DNA from: Candidatus Gracilibacteria bacterium CG17_big_fil_post_rev_8_21_14_2_50_48_13
Lineage (GTDB): Bacteria; Patescibacteriota; Gracilibacteria; 1-14-2-50-48-13
DNA length: 64,000 nucleotides
Direction of reading: 5' to 3'
Assembly (NCBI GenBank): GCA_002783265.1
Contig: PFFG01000009.1
Coordinates: 124,001 to 188,000 of the forward strand
The translations under genes and the position numbers were made by a program. Positions within the stretch are counted from its first letter, which is position 1. Each line of letters starts with the position of its first letter. Under the pieces are notes generated by a model, which was not told where the DNA came from, made no database searches, and worked only from the letters and a program-made list of their open reading frames with translations. Shown here one piece after another: positions 8,356 through 17,630 of this stretch.

Positions 8356-10980
8356 TTATTCGATATCCGCCAGTTGCTGCTTCATGGTAGTCAGCACGGC
8401 TTCAACCTCCTGTTTCTTCTTTTCCTGGGCTGCCTTCACATCATCCGGAGCATTGGCAATAAAGCCTTTATTATCCAGTTTCGACTGAATAATTCTTCGT
8501 TCTTTTTCTTTCTCCGCGATCCATTTCGTGAGCCGTGCCTTCTCCGCCTCGACATCAATCATGTCGTCGAGTGGCAGATAAATTTCAAAGGGATACACAA
8601 TGAGTGCAACTTTTCTTCCAATAATCGGTCGCCCCTTATGAATTTCCATTGTACTGAGCTTCGCAAGTTTCTTTAACACTTCTTCAAATTGTACAAGGAG
8701 GTCCTTCTTCACATCTGCAACAAAGTGCACAGGAATCAGTTTTCCTGGTGCAACCGAGCGCTCATGACGCACATTGCGAATACCACGTACAACTTCAATG
8801 AGAATGCGGAAATCTTCCTCTATTTCGTCATTGATAAACTTCGCAGGAATTGTTGGCCAGCTACTGTTGATAATCAATTCCTCCTGATCGTAGGTTGCCC
8901 AGATTTCCTCTGTAACAAAGGGCGCCATAGGATGCCACAATTTGAGTAACGTCATCATGCCATACTGCAAGACTGCCTGCGTATGTTCATTGACCTCAAT
9001 CTTCGAAATTTCGATGTACCAGTCACAAAACTCATTCCACGTCGCCTCATAGAGAACGGTTCCCGATTCACCCATTCGGTAGGTGGCGTACCCTTCCGTC
9101 ACAGCCTGGCTCACATGTGCAAAGCGAGAAAGAATCCACTTTTGCGCGATATTGAGTTTTGCGTAATTTTTTTCCAGGTACGCTTCCAGCTCACGATAGG
9201 GCATCGTTTCCTCTCCTTGCATGCGAATAAATCGTGAGGCGTTCCATAGTTTATTCACGAAATTTCGATAGCTCTCCGCCTTCTGTCGCGAGACTACCAG
9301 GTCATTGCCGGGCGTTGTCCCGAGAAGCAACATGAGTCTCGTTGCGTCCGTTCCATAAGCATTCTGCAACTCGGCTGGATCCATACCATTCCCCTTACTC
9401 TTACTCATTTTCTGATTTTTTTCATCGCGCACCAAACCATCGAGATAGACATGATAAAAAGGGACTTCGCCCGTGAGAGCCATGCTCATCATCATCATGC
9501 GGGAAACCCAGAAGAACAGAATATCACGCCCCGTTTCCAGCACCGTTGTGGGGAAAAACTTCTTCATGTCCTCCGTCTTGTCCGGCCATCCAAAGACCAC
9601 AAAAGGCCAAAGCGCCGAAGAAAACCAGGTATCTAGAACATCCTCATCCTGAAGCCACCCTTCTTCCGTTGGATGATTTTCGGAAACAATCATTTCATTT
9701 CCTTTGTAGTATGCAGGTATTCTATGTCCCCACCAAAGCTGACGGGAAATACACCAGTCACGCATGCCTTCCATCCAGTTGGAAAACTCCTTGCGGAATC
9801 GATCGGGAATGAAGTCGGTTTTCCCAGCCTCCACGGCTTTCATCACCTCAGGTGCCAGAGCGGTAGCTTTCACAAACCACTGCTTGGAAACCAGGGGTTC
9901 CACGATGGCCTTCGTGCGATCACATCGTTTGACGTTACTGACCGTATCCTCAATATCTTCAAGATTTCCAATATTATCGAGATACTCGATGATGTTTTTT
10001 CTTGCCTGTTCCACCTCAAGACCTGCATATTTTCCTGCATTCTTATTCATTTTTCCATCCTTCCCAATGACGGAAATTACCTGCAGATTGTGATCACGGC
10101 CAATTTCATAGTCGAGAGGATCATGACCAGGGGTAATTTTTACCGCTCCCGTTCCAAACTCCATATCTACACGTTCGTCCGCAATAACACGAATCTCTCG
10201 ATTCATGATGGGGAGAATCAAGGTTTTATCGATGAACTCCTTATATCGCTTATCGCTCGGATGTACGGCCACCGCAACGTCTCCAAGAAGCGTTTCCGGG
10301 CGCGTCGTTGCAACAATCACCGACTTATCTGCTGCCTTCACAAAATAGCGAATATAGTAGAGTTTTGACTCTTCAGGTGTTGCGACGACTTCGAGATCAG
10401 AGAGAACCGTCTGCGTTTCACTACACCAGTTCACAATATAGTCATCTTTGTAGATAAGACCTTTATTGTAGAGATCCACAAACACCTTATTTACCACGGC
10501 ATTAAACTCCGGATCGAAGGTAAAGCGCTCACGCGACCAATCCGCACTGGCTCCAAGAGACTTCAGCTGATCTGTAATATTTTTTTTATAGGTTTCTACC
10601 CATTCCCACGTTTTCACTAAAAAGCCCTCACGGGTGAAATCTTTTCGTGATTTCCCCTGCTGACGAAGATGGTTTTCCACAACAAGCTGGGTTGCAATAC
10701 CTGCATGGTCTGTTCCGGGTACCCAGACTGTCTCATCACCCAGCATGCGGTGATGACGAATAAGTGAATCCTGAACACTCATCACCATGGCATGACCAAG
10801 GTGCAAGTTCCCCGTCACGTTCGGAGGCGGCATTACTATGGAAAATGTCTTGCCGGTACTCGTCTTTCGTGGTGAAAAACAATTCTCTTTCATCCACATA
10901 TCGTAGATGCGTTTTTCAACGTCCGCTGGGGTATATGCTTTGGGAATAGCCTTATCCAGCGCCTCTTTGGGGGCTTTCAT
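8356..10980 (-). CDS. valS: Valine-tRNA ligase
   Basis: Class Ia synthetase of 874 residues, with the HIGH-type signature PPPNVTGNLHLGHAM near residue 50 and KMSKSKGN near residue 530. The CP1 editing domain, anticodon-binding domain and C-terminal coiled-coil arm (final ~70 residues, EKARLTKWIAEKEKERR) are all present. I start it at ATG 10980 rather than at the upstream in-frame start at 11022, because a TACATT -10 (minus strand, 11004-11009) lies 23 bases before it and family homology begins there. It is the first gene of the valS-thrS unit. Confidence 0.96.
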   Translation of the reverse strand: MKAPKEALDKAIPKAYTPADVEKRIYDMWMKENCFSPRKTSTGKTFSIVMPPPNVTGNLHLGHAMVMSVQDSLIRHHRMLGDETVWVPGTDHAGIATQLVVENHLRQQGKSRKDFTREGFLVKTWEWVETYKKNITDQLKSLGASADWSRERFTFDPEFNAVVNKVFVDLYNKGLIYKDDYIVNWCSETQTVLSDLEVVATPEESKLYYIRYFVKAADKSVIVATTRPETLLGDVAVAVHPSDKRYKEFIDKTLILPIMNREIRVIADERVDMEFGTGAVKITPGHDPLDYEIGRDHNLQVISVIGKDGKMNKNAGKYAGLEVEQARKNIIEYLDNIGNLEDIEDTVSNVKRCDRTKAIVEPLVSKQWFVKATALAPEVMKAVEAGKTDFIPDRFRKEFSNWMEGMRDWCISRQLWWGHRIPAYYKGNEMIVSENHPTEEGWLQDEDVLDTWFSSALWPFVVFGWPDKTEDMKKFFPTTVLETGRDILFFWVSRMMMMSMALTGEVPFYHVYLDGLVRDEKNQKMSKSKGNGMDPAELQNAYGTDATRLMLLLGTTPGNDLVVSRQKAESYRNFVNKLWNASRFIRMQGEETMPYRELEAYLEKNYAKLNIAQKWILSRFAHVSQAVTEGYATYRMGESGTVLYEATWNEFCDWYIEISKIEVNEHTQAVLQYGMMTLLKLWHPMAPFVTEEIWATYDQEELIINSSWPTIPAKFINDEIEEDFRILIEVVRGIRNVRHERSVAPGKLIPVHFVADVKKDLLVQFEEVLKKLAKLSTMEIHKGRPIIGRKVALIVYPFEIYLPLDDMIDVEAEKARLTKWIAEKEKERRIIQSKLDNKGFIANAPDDVKAAQEKKKQEVEAVLTTMKQQLADIE

Positions 10981-11062
10981 GGATGGTCGTGGGTAAACGA
11001 ACAAATGTACGGAATGAATCATAAGGCCGAGCGCCTATTTGAGCAAGCAGGAAGGCGCTCGA

Positions 11063-11857
11063 CTAGGTACCAAAGGTCATAAAATTTGCACTTTCATACT
11101 TGCGGATACCAAGGTGAAAAATGTAGACACTCAAGGCAAACCAAAGACATCCAAGAAGGGCAATGAACCCGAGTGTCTCCCAGGACTGGTTTCGCGTTGC
11201 CTCAACAGGCAAAATAGCCACAAGCAGGGAAGGAATAACGTAGGTAAAAAATGCGCGAAGACCGCTGGAAAAAGCGCCTCCATGATACATGGATGGTGTA
11301 AAATAGAGCTCAAACAAACCCCGCGAAACGATGTTCGTATCCATGATAAAAAAACTCACAGAAAAAATTCCTATACTCGTCGCAAGAAAGGCAAAAACTC
11401 CCAATATCCCGCCAAGAACAAGCATGACGATAGACGTCAGATTCAGCCCACCCAAAACCGCATAAAGAACGAGCCCTGCAATACCAAAAATGATATCACC
11501 AAAGGCTGAAACCATCATATGCGAAGTCATCATACGAAGCAGTGGATTTTTGGGTGAAAGCAAAAAACGATCAAAACTCCCCGAAAGCACATATTGAGGC
11601 AACTTTTGAATGCCACCAAAGAAGAAAAATACTGTTCCAAGGCTCAGCGCCGCATAGGATTCCAGAGCAATGATATCTATGGCCGTCCAGCCCCCTATGG
11701 TACCTACCGCATGGGAAAAGGCCATCCACATCACGATAAAGGCTGTGTTATTGATGAACATACCAAAAATATTCATCAAAAAGCTCGTTCGAAGCTCTGC
11801 ACTGCTTTGAAGAAATTTTCGAATTGCATAGAGCGCAAAGCGCAGTTCTTTATACAT
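11063..11857 (-). CDS. ABC-2 type transporter permease (second subunit)
   Basis: 264 residues with six predicted membrane helices; it resembles the ABC2_membrane_6 (DUF990) permeases that work in pairs with a NatA-like ATPase. ATG at 11857 overlaps the stop of the upstream permease as TAATG, which suggests translational coupling. A longer in-frame start at 11965 would lie inside that gene and adds non-homologous sequence. Together with the two genes upstream it forms an exporter whose substrate cannot be read from sequence. Relatives export drugs, lipids or polysaccharides. Confidence 0.85.
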   Translation of the reverse strand: MYKELRFALYAIRKFLQSSAELRTSFLMNIFGMFINNTAFIVMWMAFSHAVGTIGGWTAIDIIALESYAALSLGTVFFFFGGIQKLPQYVLSGSFDRFLLSPKNPLLRMMTSHMMVSAFGDIIFGIAGLVLYAVLGGLNLTSIVMLVLGGILGVFAFLATSIGIFSVSFFIMDTNIVSRGLFELYFTPSMYHGGAFSSGLRAFFTYVIPSLLVAILPVEATRNQSWETLGFIALLGCLWFALSVYIFHLGIRKYESANFMTFGT

Positions 11858-12657
11858 TAGCCTCCATTCACAAAAACTCTGGATTTTGCACAATGAAATT
11901 GCGTCATACAGAGCACAAATAAAAGGACAATCCATGCACCTTGCATGCCCAGTAGGAGTGGCCATTCTGTCTCCCAGGTTCCATACACCGTATGGGTCAG
12001 TAGTTGCGACGCTCCAAAGGGACTATATTTCGCAATCGCATACAGGACAGGCGGGAACAGAGCAACAGGTATATAGGAGCCACCGAGCATCATGATAGAC
12101 TTGTCGATGATCCAAAAGACCGGTTTTGCATCTTCAATCCAAAAACTCGTCAAACCGACCATTATATACAGAGGAATGGTCAAAAGCATGCCACCGACAT
12201 ACGCGAGAAAAAGCGTTGGGAGAAAATAGGGCGTCCATAGGACAGTGGGCGCACCCACAAGAAAAAATAGCAGAAGTGCTCCGAAAATTGTTATCACGAA
12301 AAACTGATACAAGGAGGACCCAATTTGCCACCAAATACGATATTGCAAATAGTGTACGGGCTTCGTGAGCAAGGTCTCCACCTGCCCTGAGAGCACATCA
12401 TCCATAATCCCACTCGCAATATTACGCAGCCCCAGTGTCATGAGAGAAAAGTAAAAAAACATGCTCCAGGCAGCATCAGGAAACGTCAGCCCCCCAATAG
12501 TTCCACCTGAGAGTGCAAACACATTGGCGTATAGAAGCATAAGCAGTCCATATCGCGCAGAAATAATGAGCCCCTCCAAAGTCAAACGCTCAGGATACCG
12601 TGTGCTTTCTTTCACCAAAAGCTTCAAGACCGTTAGAGGAAATTTAAGTGCGTTCAT
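11857..12657 (-). CDS. ABC-2 type transporter permease (first subunit)
   Basis: 266 residues from MNALKFPL, with six hydrophobic segments; a paralogous partner of the next permease in the DUF990 exporter type. The chosen start overlaps the end of the ATPase gene by 14 bases, and a longer start at 12726 lies deep in that gene. The loop LSGQVETLLTKPVHYLQYR, rich in charged residues, is typical of the coupling region that meets the ATPase. Substrate unknown. Confidence 0.85.
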   Translation of the reverse strand: MNALKFPLTVLKLLVKESTRYPERLTLEGLIISARYGLLMLLYANVFALSGGTIGGLTFPDAAWSMFFYFSLMTLGLRNIASGIMDDVLSGQVETLLTKPVHYLQYRIWWQIGSSLYQFFVITIFGALLLFFLVGAPTVLWTPYFLPTLFLAYVGGMLLTIPLYIMVGLTSFWIEDAKPVFWIIDKSIMMLGGSYIPVALFPPVLYAIAKYSPFGASQLLTHTVYGTWETEWPLLLGMQGAWIVLLFVLCMTQFHCAKSRVFVNGG

Positions 12658-13630
12658 AGACATGGCGAATGACGGACTCCATATCCGCATTGTAAATATC
12701 AATATCCTCCGCTTCAAAATACCCAAGAAGCGACGTCAACGCAGAAGGTACATCCCACCGCGCAAGATCAACGCGAACAATAATTTGTGTCGGCTGTGTT
12801 TCTTCATAGGTGAGCCCCTCTGGCAATGGTGGAAAGGTTTCTGCATGTTCCTTCGGCACAAGGGAAATAAACTTTTCCGAGATAAATTGCTTCGAGAGTT
12901 CCGATGTCGGCATGTCCGCTATAAGCTTTCCGTGGTTGATTACCATGGTGCGATCACAGAGCGTTTCAATATCTCCCACATCATGAGACGTGAGGAAAAT
13001 GGTCGTCTTTTTTTCCTGATTTATACGGAGTAAGAGATCCCGCAAGGACTTTTTCGCCACAACATCAAGACCAATGGTTGGTTCGTCGAGGAAAATAATT
13101 TGCGGCTCATGGATAAGTGAAGCCGCAACTTCAGCCCGCATACGCTGACCAAGAGAGAGTTTTCGTACGGGTTGCTGGGCAAAATCCCCTAATTCAAAGG
13201 TCTGCACAAGTTCCTTCGTGCGTCTGCGAATATCTTCCGAAGAGAGATCGTACATAACACCAAAAAATTCAAAGGAATCCGTCAGAGGAAGATTGGGTAA
13301 CAACTGAGAACGTTGTCCAAATACGGTTCCAATATGGTAAGCGAGCTTCTTTCTGTCTGTGGCAGGATTCATATCTAAAACGCGCACCTCCCCCTCAGAT
13401 GGAAATAAAATACCCGTCATCATTTTGATGGTCGTTGATTTTCCCGCTCCATTAGGGCCAATAAAAGCAACTCTCTCCCCTGCATGAATAGCGAAAGAGA
13501 TGGACTCTACGGCCTGCACCGTTCGTCTTTCAGGAAAAAAAAGATTCGATAGCCAGCCTTTCCCCTGCTTGGGAACAGGATAGGAAAAGTTCTTCGACAA
13601 TGATGTTACCTGAACAATAGGTGTTTTCAT
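12644..13630 (-). CDS. ABC transporter ATP-binding protein (NatA/DUF990 exporter type)
   Basis: 328 residues. Walker A GPNGAGKST near residue 58, signature LSLGQRMRAE near 160, Walker B IIFLDEPTIGLD near 180 and H-loop TSHD near 216. The C-terminal ~80 residues resemble the DUF4162 extension of this exporter group. It energises the two permeases encoded after it. The promoter TTGACA-16-TATGGT ends only 6 bases before the ATG, so transcription should start at or next to the start codon, giving a leaderless mRNA. Confidence 0.93.
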   Translation of the reverse strand: MKTPIVQVTSLSKNFSYPVPKQGKGWLSNLFFPERRTVQAVESISFAIHAGERVAFIGPNGAGKSTTIKMMTGILFPSEGEVRVLDMNPATDRKKLAYHIGTVFGQRSQLLPNLPLTDSFEFFGVMYDLSSEDIRRRTKELVQTFELGDFAQQPVRKLSLGQRMRAEVAASLIHEPQIIFLDEPTIGLDVVAKKSLRDLLLRINQEKKTTIFLTSHDVGDIETLCDRTMVINHGKLIADMPTSELSKQFISEKFISLVPKEHAETFPPLPEGLTYEETQPTQIIVRVDLARWDVPSALTSLLGYFEAEDIDIYNADMESVIRHVYERT

Positions 13631-13636
13631 AATTGA

Positions 13637-13664
13637 ACCATAGCAAGAGCCTTGGCCTTGTCAA
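13637..13664 (-). promoter_or_regulatory. Promoter predicted to give a leaderless mRNA
   Basis: Minus strand: TTGACA (13659-13664), 16-base spacer, TATGGT (13637-13642), 6 bases, ATG at 13630. With initiation about 7 bases after the -10, the first transcribed base is close to the A of ATG. Confidence 0.65.
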
Positions 13665-13704
13665 ATAAAGACCAATAATCCTATTAGTCACCACTATTTT
13701 CTTC

Positions 13705-13780
13705 TGGAGCCACCGACGGGAATCGAACCCGTGACCCCGTCCTTACCATGGACGTGCTCTACCAGCTGAGCTACGGCGGC
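13705..13780 (-). tRNA. tRNA-Thr (anticodon GGT)
   Basis: The 76-base minus-strand gene includes an encoded CCA end. The acceptor stem GCCGCCG pairs with CGGTGGC, and the D-loop (AGCTCAGCTGGTAGAGC) and T-arm (GGGTTCGATTCCC) are canonical. The anticodon stem CGTCC/GGACG carries loop ATGGTAA, giving GGT, which reads ACC and ACU. Confidence 0.97.
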
Positions 13781-13787
13781 GTGTGAT

Positions 13788-13823
13788 GCTCGTGGAATGT
13801 ACACGAGCAATTTTTTTTGTCAA
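13788..13823 (-). promoter_or_regulatory. tRNA-Thr promoter with an inverted repeat over the -10
   Basis: Minus strand TTGACA (13818-13823), 16 bases, TACATT (13796-13801), 15 bases before the tRNA. A perfect 7-bp inverted repeat (GCTCGTG 13788-13794, CACGAGC 13802-13808) encloses the -10 in its 7-base centre, as an operator would. Confidence 0.6.
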
Positions 13824-13835
13824 CGACGGCAGGAT

Positions 13836-16064
13836 TTACTCCTCTTCACCACGTTCTTCCTTATGAGAACAGGTTGTACAACCCACAATTCCTTTTTTCA
13901 CCCAGGTCATAAGGCCGCCATCTTCGGGACATTTTTCTACCACTGGCTTGTTCCAAAGTGCATTCTTACAATCAGGGTATCGATTACAAGAATAAAATAT
14001 GCGACCTCGTTTGGATTTCCGTTCAATAAACTCTCCCTTCCCACATTCGTTACAGGTAACGCCGGTCCCTTCTGCAATGGGGGCCGTATATTTACACTCT
14101 GGATATTTGCTGCAGGCAAGAAACTCGCCAAAACGCCCACGTTTGATCGTCAGGTCAGAGCCGCATGTCTCGCACTTCTTATCTTTGTACTTTTCCTCAA
14201 GCATCTTCTGCCGCTGACTTTCTTCCTCTAAGGGCTGGATATGCTTACATTCCGGATAACTCGAGCAGGCCATAAATTTCCCAAATCGACCAAATTTAAT
14301 GACCATCTCGCTTCCACACTCTGTACACATAATACCCGTTTTTTCCTGAATTTTTTCCACTTCCGTGAGCTTCTTCGTGAGGTTTGCGGCAAACTCTTTG
14401 TAAAATGCATCGATAACGCGTTGCCATTTTTCTTTTCCTTCCGCGATATCATCAAACTGCTCTTCAATGGCAGCGGTAAATCCGTAGTCTACCTCTTTTG
14501 CGAAGTGTGCCACAAGCAAATCCGTCACCACAAACGCAATATCCGTGGGCAATAAATGTTTTTTATCTTTTTCGATGTACCCCTTATCAATAATGGTCGA
14601 AATCGTCGGCGCATAGGTACTTGGTCGCCCAATACCCTCACTTTCCAGTTTCTTCACTAAACTCGCCTCCGTATAGCGCGCAGGTGGTTTCGTAAAATGC
14701 TGAGATTGGGTGAGATCTTTGCGATCACAAATTTCTCCAACCTCAAGTTTAGGAAGCAATCCTTCCTCCTCCTCTTCTGTATCCTGACCTTCTATATAGA
14801 GTTTCATAAACCCTGGAAAGGTCACAACCGTTCCGTGCGCTGCAAAAACAAAGTCAGGAGACCCCTCTGGATTCATACGAACACTTGTTTGCTGCAATTG
14901 TGCATCTTGCATCTGCGTCGCAACAGTTCGATTCCAGATAAGGCTATAGAGATTAAACTGTTCCTTTGAAAGAAACTGCTTAATCGACGATGGAAGTATG
15001 GACAAATTTGCAGGACGAATGGCTTCGTGGGCCTCTTGCGCCCCCTTTGATTTCGTCTTGTAAGTTCGCGGCTTCGCAAGGGAAAATTCCTTACCAAAGA
15101 CAGAATCAATGACGTCCTTCGCTTGATCGAGGGCCGTATTGGATAAAAACACACTGTCTGTACGCATATAGGTAATGAGTCCCTGACTACCGGAACCGAT
15201 ATCTAAACCTTCATACAGTTGCTGTGCAATACGCATAGTATTTTTCACCCCGTATCCAAATTTGCGGGATGCTTCCTGCTGCAGAGTAGAGGTTGTGAAG
15301 GGGGCTGGAGGTGTACGTTTCTTATCTTTTTTGGTTACATCAATAACCACGAATTTTTTCGCCTTCTCCACCAGTTCGCGCAGTTTCAAAATTTCTTCCT
15401 CCGTTTTCACGGGCATTTTTTCTTTCCCTACCTTTTCTAACTGCGCTGTAAAAATTTCCTTACGCGGCGTGATTAGGACAGCCTGCATGTGCCAATATTC
15501 TTCCTGCACAAAGGCCTGAATTTCCCGTTCTTTGTCCACAATGAGTCGCACAGCGACACTTTGTACACGACCTGCAGAGAGCCCCTTTCGCACTTTTTTC
15601 CAAAGAAAAGGGGACAGCTTATATCCCACCAATCGATCGAGAATTCGTCGTGCCTGCTGGGCATCGACAAGACTTGTATTTATGTCACGTGGGTTTTTCA
15701 CCGCATGCATGATGGCATCCTTCGTAATCTCGTGAAAGACGATACGACGAAAGGGCTTATCTTTAATTTTCAAGGCGTGCACTAAATGCCACGCAATGGC
15801 TTCTCCCTCGCGGTCCTCATCTGTTGCCAGTAAGATGTTATCAACTTTCTTGAGATCATCCTTCAGATCCTTCACCGTCTTGTTTTTATCACGACTGACG
15901 ACATACTCTGGTTCATAATTGTTTTCCACATCCACACCAAGATTTTTCTCTGGCAAATCACGAATATGCCCCATAGAGGCTTTCACAATATAGGAAGAAC
16001 CCAAAAATTTCCCGATGGTCTTTGCCTTCGTCGGGGACTCTACAATCACAAGTGTTTTTGGCAC
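13836..16064 (-). CDS. topA: DNA topoisomerase I (type IA)
   Basis: The 742-residue enzyme relaxes negative supercoils. The Toprim domain opens with VIVESPTKAKTIGKFLG and contains DEDREGEAIAWHL (near residue 105). The active-site Tyr is in ITYMRTDSVFLS (near residue 300). The C-terminus has three Cys4 zinc ribbons (first pairs CTECG, CETCG, CNECG) and a fourth partly degenerate one (CPEDGG...CTTC). The start is GTG at 16064, 11 bases after the stop of the membrane-anchored HTH gene, so the two are probably co-transcribed. Confidence 0.96.
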   Translation of the reverse strand: MPKTLVIVESPTKAKTIGKFLGSSYIVKASMGHIRDLPEKNLGVDVENNYEPEYVVSRDKNKTVKDLKDDLKKVDNILLATDEDREGEAIAWHLVHALKIKDKPFRRIVFHEITKDAIMHAVKNPRDINTSLVDAQQARRILDRLVGYKLSPFLWKKVRKGLSAGRVQSVAVRLIVDKEREIQAFVQEEYWHMQAVLITPRKEIFTAQLEKVGKEKMPVKTEEEILKLRELVEKAKKFVVIDVTKKDKKRTPPAPFTTSTLQQEASRKFGYGVKNTMRIAQQLYEGLDIGSGSQGLITYMRTDSVFLSNTALDQAKDVIDSVFGKEFSLAKPRTYKTKSKGAQEAHEAIRPANLSILPSSIKQFLSKEQFNLYSLIWNRTVATQMQDAQLQQTSVRMNPEGSPDFVFAAHGTVVTFPGFMKLYIEGQDTEEEEEGLLPKLEVGEICDRKDLTQSQHFTKPPARYTEASLVKKLESEGIGRPSTYAPTISTIIDKGYIEKDKKHLLPTDIAFVVTDLLVAHFAKEVDYGFTAAIEEQFDDIAEGKEKWQRVIDAFYKEFAANLTKKLTEVEKIQEKTGIMCTECGSEMVIKFGRFGKFMACSSYPECKHIQPLEEESQRQKMLEEKYKDKKCETCGSDLTIKRGRFGEFLACSKYPECKYTAPIAEGTGVTCNECGKGEFIERKSKRGRIFYSCNRYPDCKNALWNKPVVEKCPEDGGLMTWVKKGIVGCTTCSHKEERGEEE

Positions 16065-16075
16065 GGGGCGTTATA

Positions 16076-16696
16076 TTAAAGGTTGGCGGTGAGCAGCGCG
16101 TACAATATCACCGAAACGCTTGTAAAGAACAATGTCAGTCCAAGAAAAAAACGTTTTTCCCGAATAGCCTTGTCTCGAAGCATTCGTTCAGCAAACACTG
16201 TTTCGCGAGTATCAACCAGCTTATCCTTCAAATCTAGGATATGCTTTTCTTGCTGCTCATTTTTCTCATTATACGCAAGAAGTGGGATGGTGTTTTTAAG
16301 TTCTACCTCAACCTGACCAAGTCGATAGTTGAGACCATCAATTTCATGCTGCTTCTTGAGGAGCTCTTTTTTTGTGCTTTCATATAACCCTTTGTAGACC
16401 AACGTCTCAAAAGATTCTTGCCCCTCAGCAGATTCCCGAAAATCAGGCATCGGTTGCTGACTTTCCGCAGTCACATCATTGTCCATATGGACAATGTCGA
16501 CAGAAGAAACCGTCTCAACACGGCCAGAATTCATTCTGGTGAGCTCCTCCTGGTTCAAGTAGACATTGTAGCCACTCTTACGATGAGAAAGCTTATTGGA
16601 GCGAATATAGCGGTCTATCGTGCGAAGAGAAACGCCGAGAAAAGCGGCGGCATCTTTACGTTCAACGGTATAGACAAGCTGTTGTTCTTTGATCAT
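16076..16696 (-). CDS. Tail-anchored HTH DNA-binding protein
   Basis: 206 residues. The N-terminal ~55 residues form a MerR/excisionase-type helix-turn-helix (AAAFLGVSLRTIDRYIRSNKL followed by a short beta wing). A linker of ~45 residues leads to a long coiled coil (about 100-175), and the extreme C-terminus is a single membrane helix (FFLGLTLFFTSVSVILYALL). The HTH would face the cytoplasm with the protein held in the membrane, so release by proteolysis could switch it on; a PrsW-type protease gene lies just upstream. A -10 (TATAGC) is seen before ATG 16696; the in-frame start at 16729 precedes it. Regulator function is inferred from the domains. Confidence 0.82.
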   Translation of the reverse strand: MIKEQQLVYTVERKDAAAFLGVSLRTIDRYIRSNKLSHRKSGYNVYLNQEELTRMNSGRVETVSSVDIVHMDNDVTAESQQPMPDFRESAEGQESFETLVYKGLYESTKKELLKKQHEIDGLNYRLGQVEVELKNTIPLLAYNEKNEQQEKHILDLKDKLVDTRETVFAERMLRDKAIREKRFFLGLTLFFTSVSVILYALLTANL

Positions 16697-16772
16697 ATGG
16701 ACACACACAAAAAGAGCTATAGCGTTCAAACCATAGCGACATTTTTATGAAAAGCAAGACAATGGCGACTTG

Positions 16773-17630
16773 CTATACCCTCGGTTTTCGTACTCTAATA
16801 ATAACCCAGACAAGAAGACCCCCTAAAACACCGAGGTAAGGAGTGACAACCACAAAAGGACTCAGTCCAAAGGGAGGCCAGGTGAGAAAGAGGTTATAGA
16901 GCATGTGAAGTATCGCGGCAAGCCACATACCTTCGAGCACCAATTGAAAAGATGTGCTTTTTTTCATCTCGACAAAATGGTCATGTCCCCCACGAAGAAC
17001 TTTGGCTGTTGCGGCAAAAGACAAAGCAGAAATTCTTGTTCCCTTCATGGCACTCCGTAAAGTCAGCGCCTGTCTATCATGGGCTTCTCGCCTGAGTTGT
17101 GGCTCGATATACCCAAGCGCATAGTAGTATCCGAAAAATCCAGAAAACACGGTATGGGCAAACATAGACAAGAGGCTCCGTAGAATAAACACGGACACAA
17201 CATCGAAGGTTAGGGTACCCGCATTCCACAAAGAAAGCCAAATATAGACAATATTCTCCACAAAAGCAAAACCGAGAGCGACTATGACCGCATAGATGAT
17301 GCCATCAAGCACCTCATCGTGTGCGAGTCGATCCTGACGCATAACAAACAAGACACCCGTATGTTTCACTAACTCCTCTACTAACGCAGCTCCAAGAACA
17401 GGTATCACCATGGCGGCCAGCTTCCACGGAAAAATTCCAGCGCCAAAGGTGCCTGCAAGCGAATTAATCAACATGACCGGTAGGGTCATGAGTCCTCCAA
17501 CGACAAAGGCAAAAAGAAGCAAAACTCTTGGTTCTTTTGATGGATCCCTGCTCGTATAAAACCATGCCCAGATGGCTGCGGGCAGCAAATTCGTAAGAAC
17601 AACAAGCAGAAGGGGGAAATATTGCTGCAT
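16773..17630 (-). CDS. prsW: PrsW family intramembrane glutamic protease
   Basis: 285 residues with about eight hydrophobic segments. The family motifs are visible: VEELVKH (the EExxK motif, near residue 106), DGIIYAVIVALGFAFVENIVY (near 130-150, with the Phe-x-x-Glu-Asn) and HTVFSGFFGYYYA (near 185). PrsW of Bacillus makes the first cut in the anti-sigma factor RsiW. No anti-sigma factor is adjacent here; the neighbour downstream is a membrane-anchored HTH protein. The ATG follows directly on the stop of the preceding gene (TAAATG), implying coupling. Confidence 0.88.
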   Translation of the reverse strand: MQQYFPLLLVVLTNLLPAAIWAWFYTSRDPSKEPRVLLLFAFVVGGLMTLPVMLINSLAGTFGAGIFPWKLAAMVIPVLGAALVEELVKHTGVLFVMRQDRLAHDEVLDGIIYAVIVALGFAFVENIVYIWLSLWNAGTLTFDVVSVFILRSLLSMFAHTVFSGFFGYYYALGYIEPQLRREAHDRQALTLRSAMKGTRISALSFAATAKVLRGGHDHFVEMKKSTSFQLVLEGMWLAAILHMLYNLFLTWPPFGLSPFVVVTPYLGVLGGLLVWVIIRVRKPRV

